The position numbers and the translations under genes are program-made. Shown one piece after another: positions 26,501 to 36,990 of a stretch of 60,000 bases of DNA. Positions within the stretch are counted from its first letter, which is position 1, and each line of letters starts with the position of its first letter. Source of the DNA: Hydractinia symbiolongicarpus (Eukaryota > Cnidaria > Hydrozoa > Anthoathecata > Hydractiniidae); contig NC_079875.1 of NCBI RefSeq assembly GCF_029227915.1, positions 17,169,001-17,229,000 on the forward strand. The letters run 5' to 3'. The notes beneath the pieces were generated by a model. It saw nothing but the letters and a program-made list of their open reading frames with translations. It searched no databases and was not told the origin of the DNA.

Positions 26501-26780
26501 TTTATGCAGGTTAGTAAAATCAAGACGAACTTACCTTTGTTGACTTGTTCAATATCATCCATTGCAGATTCGCTAACATGAGAACTATAAACACCTGCAA
26601 ACAAGAGAAAAATAAATAAATAGATATTTGCGTCACTGAGAAACCAGAAAATAAATTTTTAAGCAAGATTCCTTAAATAATTTCCACATCAATAATTATT
26701 ATATTCCTCAAGTTAGACATACCACAAATGAAGGCAAAACAGAGTGTCAACTGTATAATCTTCATTATTGCAATAGACAT
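23599..26780 (-). CDS. Secreted astacin metalloprotease with three ShKT domains
   Basis: Eight minus-strand exons (26723-26780, 26535-26594, 26266-26427, 26054-26180, 25619-25794, 25335-25425, 23990-25218, 23599-23861) join in frame with GT-AG sites and give about 721 residues. A signal peptide (1 to about 20) precedes a propeptide with an RNRR furin-type site at 66-69. The catalytic domain has HELLHALGFFH (164-174) followed by EQSRPDR, the Met-turn SIMHY (219-223, with the zinc-binding tyrosine), and cysteines 113/266 and 137/156 at astacin spacing. Then come a threonine-rich block of about 200 residues, an ShKT domain (about 472-512), a second threonine block, and two ShKT domains (636-665, 673-713). 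Astacins cleave extracellular proteins at a zinc site. ShKT repeats are common in cnidarian proteases and toxins, so a nematocyst, digestive or developmental role is possible. All catalytic residues are intact. Confidence 0.93.
24008..24290 (-). repeat. Coding minisatellite, C-terminal Thr-rich block
   Basis: Imperfect 27-bp units encode RPTTTTTTT-like nonapeptides with Lys and Ala variants (about nine units) inside the large astacin exon, between ShKT domains 1 and 2. The product should be an extended, probably O-glycosylated, mucin-like spacer. Confidence 0.85.
24487..25085 (-). repeat. Coding minisatellite, central Thr-rich block
   Basis: About twenty 27-bp units encode (R/K/P)PTTTTTTT between the astacin catalytic domain and ShKT domain 1. 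Unit homogeneity implies recent expansion or gene conversion, and copy number is likely polymorphic. Long ORFs on the opposite strand (Val/Gly- or Cys-rich) are by-products of the repeat. Confidence 0.88.
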
Positions 26781-26830
26781 TGAACGCTTTCAAGTTGCTT
26801 GTTGAATGATCCCAAACGCGTTTTCACCAT

Positions 26831-26839
26831 CTATTTATA
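26831..26839 (-). promoter_or_regulatory. TATA box of the astacin gene
   Basis: The minus strand reads TATAAATAG about 50 bases upstream of the ATG at 26778-26780, with an ATTGG (inverted CCAAT) motif just upstream at 26842-26846. This spacing predicts a 5' UTR of roughly 20-30 bases. Confidence 0.6.
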
Positions 26840-26849
26840 CGCCAATGTG

Positions 26850-29522
26850 ATTTCTTCAGATTTAATTGAGATGACTCTAACCGGACTTTGGGGAGGATAT
26901 GTCAAAGCAAGTGAAAAGTGATTTCCATCGATTACTGATGCTATTGCTGTGTTAATAATATCCTTCCTGTAATGTCATGGATAGCTAAAACAGTGGCTAT
27001 GACATAACAGGTTTATGATGTATCAAATGTTAACACTGTCATCAATAATTAAGGAAACTGTCACAGAAAATAGAGTAATTAAATTGTTGCTAATTAATTT
27101 TTACCTATGGTTTTATTGGTTTAATTCAATACACGTTATTTTCATTGGAACTGCTCCATAAATAAAATCTCACGAAGTTCTTAATTTGGTGTAAAGGATT
27201 ATTGGAAAAACAATAATTATTATATCTAAATATTAACTGAAGGGGTTTCGTCCCTCCACTCTTATATCTGAGCGACTTTTATGATATTTCTGTAGGCGTG
27301 TGCTGACTAAGATCATTAAGGATGCTTTGAGGGGCAATCTAAGTTAAGTAGAAGGTGAAGATTTTGCGCTAATGGCATATTAGTGGTAGTAAATTATCCT
27401 GAAATGGATACATTATATTTATCAATTGCCTTTTTTTCTGCATGCGTTACATAATAAACTGATTTCAAGATACACTAAAATGAGTTTTTATTAAGTTAAT
27501 GTGATAGCGATAAATAGCTTTGGTAAATCATAATATTTGGTAGTTACTCTAATTTGTCACCAAATAAATCGCAGTCTAATATGTAAATTAATTTCTTAAG
27601 GAAAATGGTTAGGATTCGAATTCTTTCGTATTAATGTAATAAAAAAGGAGTAGAAAAACATGCTGTTTTGTTTTTTTAATAAAACTGCTAATTGGTTACC
27701 ATTTCTAGGTATTATTTTTTTCCTTTCTAAACCCTTGTGTGCTTCACAAACCTTTTGAAAAGTAAAACATTAACACCAGGATGTTTCAATTAGTTATTTA
27801 CCTCATATGAATTTTTATTTGTTGAAGATGGAAGAAAGGACGGATAAAGGTTGAACAGAGGACAAAAGATATTGACTTAGTGCATCAGACACAATAAGAT
27901 AACATAAATTACAGTTTTGTCGTCGTCAAAACGTCATTGCGTTCATTGACGTTTGTTTTTCTATTTTTACAATGAAACAGAATTGTGTCGTTTGTTAATG
28001 GATCTACAAACGGTACCTACGTGGAATATACTTTTTCTCCTTGTAAAAGCATATAGTCCATTGAATATAGAGTTTTATTGACAAAGGAAAGGGAAAGAAA
28101 AGGAACCTGCAAACTTAGAGTATATCTTTCAGCTAAAAAGTTATATTGAATACGTGATAAGTTAAACTCCATATATTGCGTATTAGCCTTACTGCGAGTA
28201 GTTCCGACATCATATAGTGTGTTTTGGTTTAAATGTTTAAAAAAACATTGTTTGAAATTTTGTTCTTGAGAGCCGAAATTGGAAAGATGTTTCAAGGTTT
28301 ATTTTTGGTACCGATTATATAATTTAATAATATTTTCCAGTCTTAGTATCCACAAGCATCCCCTCTGTGTGACCCGGATGGCTTGATGCAGTATTAACAG
28401 GACAATTTAATGCAGCTTTACAACTTCACAATTGATAGTTCTGATAAACTGTCGCACGAATCATAAATTTAACTTTTAAGTGAAGAAGTGCGGATGGTCT
28501 TAATAGCTCAATGATGTTAAATATAGTCCATTGGAAACAATTAATTAAAGTATTAATTAGTTGTAATAAAACTAATTACCTGTTTTCTGATCTAGTTAGG
28601 GAATTCATTAGTAAAATTTGTTATTTCTTTTGTAGCAAATTTTATCTTCAGATCTTTAATGCATAAACCAACGCATGGTTCGATAATTGCAGTGTCCTGC
28701 TGCAGAAATACTTCCAGTCTGTCAAATGTCAAATCCTTTCGTATTACTTTCAATCAGTTCTGTTTTTAAAGTGATGAATTAAATAAGATTATAAAATTCA
28801 ACCACTAATGTTTGCTGCCTACGCCATTTTGAGATTTCTAGCAAATTTCCAGATCACCAAGTGAACGGGTAGGAAATTGGATTTCTTGTGCGTTTCTTTC
28901 ACTTCAGTATTAAAAGTAAGTTGGTTTCTAAACATATATTCAGGTGAAGCTAAGCAAAATGTGTTTTCTTTTTTTTCTTATTCAAAATATTTTTAATGAA
29001 GAAATTAATGAACAAATGCTGTGGTTTTGTTGAATTTTTATCCATTAATATACTGAGACTCCCAACATCTGCTTAAGAGATAGAGAAATGTTGAACATTT
29101 CTCTATTAAATAGTGAAATCTGACAGTACTATTTGTTCTTGGCTATATCTTTTGCCATTTCTACCTTTTTAGATTGTTTTTTTTTAATGTTTTATTGTTT
29201 TTCTCTTTTTAATTAGTTTGAAATCATCGGTGCATTAAATGTCGAGAATCTAACCTCTCAATCAGACACACTAAATGTATATAAACTTTGCTAAAAAATT
29301 GCGTGCTTATTTGTTCAATATCAAAATGCAACCACACAAAGCAAAGCAATATCTTACGAGTCGCAGCCGAGTGGAATATTATTTTTAGAGAAGAGTGGAT
29401 GAATCTGATATTCCGCAAGAATAGGCGTAGATATCTGTTTTATCATATACCCTGTTGATTCTAGTTTCTTATCTTCTGAATTAAATTTGTGTGCTTAAAG
29501 AAATACACAATACGTTTGTAGA
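26850..29522. other. Upstream of the astacin gene, no gene seen
   Basis: AT-rich sequence with no supportable coding exon. A minus-strand ORF at 28017-28295 has no recognisable domain. Distal regulatory sequence for the astacin gene would lie in the first part. Confidence 0.35.
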
Positions 29523-29648
29523 TGTATATTATAATACTCGTATACGTCTGCCTGTCTGTTACGCAAAATGGTACCGCAAGTAGCGAGACGCAAGCGATGC
29601 GGTATAGAACGCGCGATCCCGTGGATTTTTCCACGGGTCACAGACTAG
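29523..29648 (+). mobile_element. Short non-autonomous Helitron, copy 2
   Basis: The 5' end is mutated (TGTATATTATAATACTCG). The 3' end keeps the perfect hairpin CCCGTGGATTTTTCCACGGG and a terminal CTAG followed by T. It has an internal deletion relative to the 152-bp copy at 54703. Confidence 0.7.
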
Positions 29649-31221
29649 TATTTACAAAATTCCCGCCAAAAAGAATGCTTTTAACCAATCAGGTGATTAA
29701 GTTTAACAAAACAGAAGTTACTGCTTGAACGATTTTAAAGATTGATAACAAAGGAAGACCAAAAATAAATCAGCGTAACGTTTAATCCCAATTAATAATA
29801 ATTGAATAATACTTGAAAAATATTATAAATTATGTGATAGACGTTTTTGCCTATATAGTAGGTGATATGAAATATGTGAAAGAATAGCGAATGAATTGTT
29901 TTAAAGAACAAATTTCTTCTCTTTCATCCATCAATAAACGGCGGTTTAGTATGGATAAAAGTTTAACCAAATATGACCATAAGGGTCAGAAATTTAAATT
30001 TAACTCAAAGCTTTTTTAATTACAAATTGATATATTTCTTAATTGTTAAGTAATAGTTTGCCTTAGTCATCAACATTGTTGCGATACCACAAACCGTACA
30101 TGACGCACGAATGGGTAATAACTTTAGTGCTACACCTGACTTTTTAAATAAGGGAACAATTATATTTAATAGTATATGTAATAAGTTATAAATGCGCAAT
30201 ACCAGTTTAGAGGTAATGTTTAAAACGCATATTTGTACCAAAAAAGGTCATATACCCAGCAGCCAATCATTTGGAAAAACAAAAGAAGACCGTTACTCAT
30301 TTTCTATGTTATCCTATGGTTATAAATCGCAAAGTTTATAGATAACATGGGGAGTGCATTTTGCAAGCTTTTGTCACTTTAGAATTTAATCTCCTCTTTC
30401 CTTGAAACAATTTTGCTTACTACGGCCCTAAGTATGTAGCTTCACGGGTTTTTTGTGGGCAAATAAATTAAATTACAAGGATTTGATAACATTTATACGT
30501 GATGTGCTCCGTAATTCATTTTCCAAAGCCATATTCCCTATGACCATAAAGAAATGGCCTTTTGAAATCAGGCGAGTTAATGGAAGTAACTAGGAAACAG
30601 CAATATATTTTTTAACCTAATGAAATAGTTTTCAATCCATATGTTTAAGTACCCACAATTTATTCCGTGATGTTTTCACTGTCTCAAAATTCCCTGGGTG
30701 AGGAACCTGCAGTTTATTCTTTGGCACTTTAAAACTCGCAATCTGCCAGCTCAATAAACATGGAACGTGTTATGATGATGTTGCAAAAACATTTTGGATA
30801 TCCGTTTCATTAGGTGTATCCTTTAAAAGGTAAACGTGCTGGAATCATGAACAACAACTTTCCTGTTTTGTTTTTTTCTGATTTCGTCCTATAACTAATG
30901 TGTCTCTTTAAGCGTGGTAATATTTTAGTCCTCAAAGCACGAAAAGTTCTTTAAATAATAAACATGTCCCACGTTAAAATATTTTTTGACATGCTTGTCT
31001 TTACGCGACGCTATGTTTTTGTTACGAAAAATTATAGTGGTACGGTGAAAGACATTTTTCGTTGTTAGTACCCTAGCTTGGAGCCACTGGCTTATTGCAT
31101 ATAGCTTAGACCTACATAAGTAAAACCAGGATAATGTTTTCATAGCTTAGTTGATAATTTATGACACAAAATTAGCCTGCAAATTCACGTGTTCCAATCA
31201 CTTTCTTAACTATTATCTCTA
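29649..31221. other. No gene seen
   Basis: AT-rich sequence. ORFs at 30020-30241 and 30925-31143 on the minus strand have no recognisable features. Confidence 0.4.
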
Positions 31222-31480
31222 TAATCTATTATCTCCATAATAATAATTGTTTCTGTCTGCCGGTCAAAACCGAGTCGAAAAAGCGATATAGTTTTTTTGA
31301 ATTTGATACGATGGGCAAATTCCTGCGGATTGTCCACGGATTAACATCTAGTCTATATTATAATACTCGCTATCTGGCTAACCCATGTCTAAGCAAATTC
31401 CATTACTTTGCATTAACAAGCGGACAAATGCATGCACGAGAGAGCGATGCGGAAAATATGGATTCTAATACGGATTTAAA
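31222..31480 (+). mobile_element. Two degraded Helitrons, end to start
   Basis: One copy ends with a weak hairpin (GCGGATTGTCCACGG) and CTAG at 31348-31351. The next begins immediately at 31352 with TCTATATTATAATACTCG. The second copy decays before a recognisable 3' end. The start of the first is uncertain. Confidence 0.5.
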
Positions 31481-32613
31481 CTGTTAGTGGCTGAATAAAT
31501 CAATACTCAAAGCTTTGAAATAGGGAAAAGATAATAATGTTTCACGAGGGAGATGTAAATATATACTTGAAGAGTGTTGCTTGGTTTGACTAAAAAATAG
31601 TTTATTGAAAAATTTTAATCATTTCTACTCATTATTAGCATAAGTAGTAGTAGTGGAGTAATTAATCATGGGAAGCTAATTAACTATAACAAGGAAGTGA
31701 TACAACATCTTGTTAATATTGACACAGTTCCATTGTAAACAAATTAAAACTCAAAACAGGAATGTGTGCCACGATACTCTGTTATTTTATGTTTATTTTA
31801 TGCAAGCCTGAGTTAAGTGAACTTTAACACCATGGGTTTATTATGGGCGAATTGAAGGAATATATGTGAAGGTATAAAAGAAAAGAATGCAGTAACTAAT
31901 CTTTTAGATTCTACCGAAGCAGAAGTGCTTACCGACATTGTGCCCTGCGAAAAAACGTTTAAGTAACATCAACACTAGTCGATAATTAAAAGTTAGTGAA
32001 AGGAAGTAACGAAAATAAGTAATTAGCAGAAAATGGTTTATCAACTGAAGATAAGTAATATTTCATGAGGTGCAGTCAAATGGAATATTTTCTTTACCGA
32101 GAGTGAATAATATTTAACATGTAATATCTGTTTTACTCCATACCTTGTGAGTTAATTTTATGTGTTCTTCAGAGAAAGCGTTTGCAGCAGATGTTTACAA
32201 AGTTCCCGCCTTAATAGTCATTTTCGAATACTTTTAAACAATCAGGTATTAGTAATTGAGGTTCTACACAAAATAAATTAATGCACGAACGATTTGGATA
32301 ATTAAATTCGACATGAAATCGATCACAATTAAAAGTAAAACAATTGTTAAATTAGCCTAAAGTTCTGTTCCATTAAAAAAATGGGGGTCAGATATTAACA
32401 ATTATTCGAGGAAAGGTTTTATTCACAAATAGTAAATATACATTGAAAAGTGGCTCCAATTGGCTGCTGGTCAAAATAATAATGACTGACTTAATAGTGT
32501 CAACAAAGTTTTTGTATAAAATATAATTTGCGTTGGTAAGAATGTTTTTTTATCGTTTTTTCGAAAAGACGCAGTTAAACTTTGTTATTGTTGATTTCGT
32601 TTAAAACGAAAAA
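31481..32613. other. No gene seen
   Basis: AT-rich sequence with no ORF, RNA gene or repeat I can support. Confidence 0.4.
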
Positions 32614-32795
32614 TTTTGTTAGGATTATGGCAATAACATTGCATTTTTGCTCTCAGCGTGAATAAATTTGCTTTTGTTTTCATTCTATAAGAAGAAAGAA
32701 GTCCATAAAGAACAAAAGCAATCCTCTGTTACTAAACAGAGACAAGTCTAATAAATGTTTTCCCTTTTCCACAGCTTATCTGTAAGAAATTGGTA
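32614..32795. repeat. 182-bp direct repeat, left copy
   Basis: Begins TTTTGTTAGGATTATGGC and ends AAGAAATTGGTA. It matches 33210-33391 over the same length with about five substitutions and no indels. It contains AATAAA motifs. The TGTTAGG start is reminiscent of a small LTR, but no CA end or target duplication is visible. Confidence 0.75.
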
Positions 32796-32818
32796 TAATA
32801 GCTCCAGGTATAATAAAA

Positions 32819-33080
32819 CTATTATACCTGGAGGGGGGTTTGTTCTTGTGTTACCAAGGATACACACCACAACGTGTATATAATGTAGACCAGAATTTTT
32901 GTATTATCAGGGCCAGAAAATTAATCATATATATGACGTTTTTTTAGATCCCTATGAAGTCATCCATTTTATTTACCTTGAATGAGTTTGTACTAAGACA
33001 TTTTACAACTGTGCCAAGTTTCATCACTAAAGCATATGTGCCCCAGGGTTACAAGGGCCAAAAAAGCTCAGGTATAATAG
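32819..33080. mobile_element. 262-bp MITE with CTATTATACCTGGAG ends
   Basis: The left end CTATTATACCTGGAG is inverted at the right end as CTCAGGTATAATAG. There is no ORF. A second, partial copy of the terminus abuts it at 32794-32815 in opposite orientation. It lies inside the spacer between the two 182-bp repeats. Confidence 0.6.
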
Positions 33081-33209
33081 GGTTAATGGTATTAATTTTA
33101 AGGATTCGAAAAAAGCTACATTAATAAGTATTAATTTTCGCGACTAATTGTTTGCAAATCACGTGAAATTGTTATCAATTATAACCTTTAGAATTACACT
33201 TTAATGACC

Positions 33210-33391
33210 TTTTGTTAGGATTACGGCAATAACATTGCATTTTTGCTCTCAGCGTGAATAAATTTGCGTTTGTTTTCATTCTATAAGAAAAAAGAAGTCC
33301 ATAAAGAACAAAAGCAATCCTCTGTTACTAAACAGAGACAAGTGTAATAAATGTTTTCCCTTTTCCATAGCTTATCTGTAAGAAATTGGTA
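33210..33391. repeat. 182-bp direct repeat, right copy
   Basis: Right-hand partner of 32614-32795. The low divergence suggests a recent duplication or a young terminal-repeat element. Confidence 0.75.
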
Positions 33392-36305
33392 AAACATATT
33401 TTTAATTGACTTAAACATTTTTGTGGTTAGAAATACGCTAATAGATTTAATCCTCTAAAGAAATATCCGCTATCCGGTTACATGTAGGCGAAACCACAAG
33501 AGTTAGTCATTGCATTCACTAAGTAAATTGCTGTCACTTTGATGAGTAGTTTTATAGCAGTGTGTGAGTGGATATAACCATAGGTGTAAGAAGCTAAAGA
33601 ATTTTAGGCATAAACTCAAAGAACTCAAAGAAGAGAGAGGTTTATTTTGTGGTATCAAAAAAATACTGTGTTCCTCTTTATATTCTGTTTTATCTTTGTA
33701 AATTATTAATTGGGTTATTCCAGTAGTTGCCAGAAAATATTTTCATTGCTCGAAATAAAGCTGGGACAGCGTACATGCAACACTAAAAATCGCAATTAAA
33801 AGAAGAAAAATAATATGTTCCTTTATGTTTACAGGAGGCTACACCATTCATATTAGCTTAAAGTTTAAATTTTATTAATAAACAAAGAAAAGATGGTGAA
33901 AAGAATTAGCCAAGCCAAATTAAATTGTTCTTATAACAATAAACAATATCACATGTCCGGTCTATTTTAGCTTCAATTAACTTGTGGTAAAGATGTATAG
34001 GAATAAAATGTTTTTTTTAATGAATTTTATTTAGAGGGAATTAGCAAATGAATTTCATGCAATATCCAGCTGCAACCCGGACATATATTCGTAGAAAAAT
34101 GCGAAAAAATGCGCAAATAGTAAACAGGAATTGAGAAAGCTGTTTTTACCTAAGTAGTAAGCACTGCCAACTTGTTCAAGTTTACTTACCAAGAATTTTA
34201 TTGCTGACGTTCTTAGGTTATTCCCTCAGATGCAACATCATAGACGGTACTAATGGTTCCCAACGTCAGTCGTCCCCATTCTTCGATATTTCGAACCCGC
34301 CCTGGCTGTTAAGATAATGTTTCAGTTATGCTAAAATCGTGAAAAGTGCAGCTAGCGCATTCACGACGGTCCTTACCTGGCCTATAACAGACAAAGTAAA
34401 ACTTTAGCAGCCAATCGGCCACCAATTACTTCCCAAATAAAGATGTTAGGCTATTTCGAGGTATATTGTGTCCAGGGTTGTAATACTATAAATCCTAAAA
34501 CGGAACAATTATGTATATCTGTGTTAGGAAAAGATGTGTTTATATATAGCTGATCTAGAGGAATGACTAGATCAAAAAAAAATACATGTGAATCTGTAGC
34601 AGTGTTACAAATCGCGTTGAGAAGTATAGTTAAATCGCGTCCTTTGTGTTTTTGTTAATAACCCGAATAACGAGGCATTGCACATTAAACAATCGTAAAG
34701 TAGTTTAACTTTCTGATTTCTTTTGTTAATTAGAGATATGACAAGATAAGTGGAGAAAAGTGTTGCAAAAGTTAAAATCTTTTTCCGTACATAATTAAAT
34801 AACAAGTGATTTGATCGATTATTGCCACTAAGGCAGCCGAAGTCAGTTTTACCATAATGTAAAACATGTATGGATGCTTTTATGCACCCTTGCATGTTAC
34901 CATAATAGTTATTTAAAATTAAATTACTATCTAGAACTCAACATTGTTCAGAGTTGCCACATAAGTCAGTCTAAATGTCAATGCAGTAAGTCGCAACTGA
35001 CCAGAGAAATTAATTTGTTTGTTAAAAATGCAGGTTTTGTCGTCAACTAACTACGTGTTAACTGTTTTTCCAAGATTTCCCACTTTCTCAACCATTTCTA
35101 TGTTTTTTTTGTCTTGAAAGTTCAGGAAAATAAACCCTATTCAACAATCCATATTTGTCACTTTGTACAAGTCATGTAATTTAATGACGCAGAAAGATTG
35201 CAACATTCAGTGATTAAATTGACAACGCCTGGACTTAATGACGTCAATAGGTAATCAACACTTAATTAATACTATGATAATTTGACATGTTTTATTTTTG
35301 GTCTTGCATCAGGAATGTTGTCAAGAAGCACTTTTGAAACAGTAATTTATATCTAATATTGCTGCCAATCAATGGTTTAGTCAATATCTTGACGCATTTC
35401 ATTTGTAGCTCGTATATTTTAAATTCCCCAAATGCAGTTCTAAAATACAATCCACTCAAAGAATACATGACAAGAGATACTTATAGCAAACATTTTCAAG
35501 GTAGGTCTAAGCACATGGAAAGATCCATGGTAAATCACCCATGTGATAAAACCGTTGCTACTTGCAGTAATATTCTTCGGCTCTCAGACTGATAGACAGC
35601 GAGCATATAGATACGAAAACAAACAAATCGCCAACATGAATTTAATTCAACTGCCGCATACTTGGAAGGCATTCGAAGTACATTTTGATGAACCAAAATG
35701 GTTTTGTACTTTTGCCATTCTGCAACATCTTACATTTTCAAATGTGTTTTTTTCTCTCTAACCAAAATTATTATGCTTTAGATCCCCTAATGAGTTTATC
35801 ACTTCTCTAACTGCCAGCATTGTTTTTACACTTGCTAATAAAATCCTTAAAAAAATCAATTTTTATGTCGAAGTGTGTTTGCATGAGCAAAACGGACTTC
35901 GACGTAGCAAATGTAATATAATTTTATCAACTTTGTTGCGACGGACTAATTCCCGTTTAACTGAAGATGGTACCCATCAGGACAGGCAGACATTTCGCCC
36001 ATCACTACTTGCAGCTACCATTATTGTTGACTTGCTAGTCAAGCAAGCGAAAAATATTTTTAAAATAAGATGTTTTGGTCAAAAAATATTCATGAAATGG
36101 AAACGCCGATTAAAAAAATTTACTTGTCATATAAAGAAAGTAAGCTTAAATTACAATTCAATTATGGACAAATGAAATAACCGCTAAAAAACCGCAATAA
36201 CGCATATAGCTAATAGGAAATAATGTTATGTTTGATCAATGTGGAGAATAATTACTGTGTGGTTTCGCGACAAATTTTGATTAAATATATTTCCGTTATG
36301 AATTA
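33392..36305. other. No gene seen
   Basis: Several ORFs of 70-100 codons (34605-34895 minus, 35359-35761 plus, 35873-36175 plus) have no recognisable domains or splice-consistent partners, and I treat them as chance. Confidence 0.4.
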
Positions 36306-36768
36306 CTAACACTTACGTATATCCAACTGCAACAAATTCCAGAGCGAATTATCATTACTTTTAAATCTACTGGCCTTGGTTTAAGTTATTTTGATAATCC
36401 ATTCTACTTAAAGGAGACGTAGGTTTTGAAGTATTTTCGTGGATAACAACGTTTCAATTCATAAATACAAACCAAATAAGGAAACAACCTATAGCACTTA
36501 GTTGATGTGTATCGCTTGACTTCACCTGATCTGAATAATTAACCTGTCACGGAAAGGACTTGTTTGGAATTTAAAATTGTTAAAATGAAGACTTCTAAAC
36601 GTTAGTCACATATCAAAGCGTTCATTCTTCAGGCTAGCTAACTTACGAACACCTACGTATATCCAACTGCAACAAATTCCAGAACAGAGAAAATACTTCA
36701 AAACAGAGAAAATACTTCAAAACCTACGTCTCCTTTCAGGCAGTAGATTTAAAACTAATGATAATTTG
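36306..36768. repeat. Mixed direct and inverted repeat unit
   Basis: The phrase CTACGTATATCCAACTGC with the following CAACAAATTCCAGA occurs at about 36315 and again at about 36652 as a direct repeat. By contrast the block at 36412-36438 (GGAGACGTAGGTTTTGAAG) recurs inverted at 36706-36734, and the adjoining TTTAAATCTACTG also recurs inverted. The arrangement can fold back and probably reflects a rearranged MITE. Confidence 0.55.
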
Positions 36769-36769
36769 A

Positions 36770-36990
36770 GGCATGTTATGTTTAAAATTTCAGGTTAGCT
36801 AAATAGAGAGGTGACTTGAGGTATGTCATGTTTAAACTTTCAGACTAGCTAAATAGAGAGATGACTTGAGGTATGTCATGTTTAAACTTTCAGACTAGCT
36901 AAATAGAGAAATGACTTGAGGTATGTCACGTTTAAACTTTCAGACTAGCTAAATATGAAGAGATGACTTGAGGTATGTCATGTTTAAATT
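36770..36990. repeat. Minisatellite of about 50 bp, four to five units
   Basis: Units share TTTCAGACTAGCTAAATAGA and GATGACTTGAGGTATGTCA. The first unit is the most diverged and the last carries a small insertion (ATATGAAGAG). There are no spacers between units, so it is a tandem repeat and not a CRISPR array. Confidence 0.85.

Noticed and set aside
35873-36175. 100-codon plus-strand ORF
   Set aside because: Composition is ordinary for random AT-rich sequence, with no motif or exon structure.
36770-36990. Possible CRISPR-like array
   Set aside because: Units are contiguous with no unique spacers, and the genome is eukaryotic.
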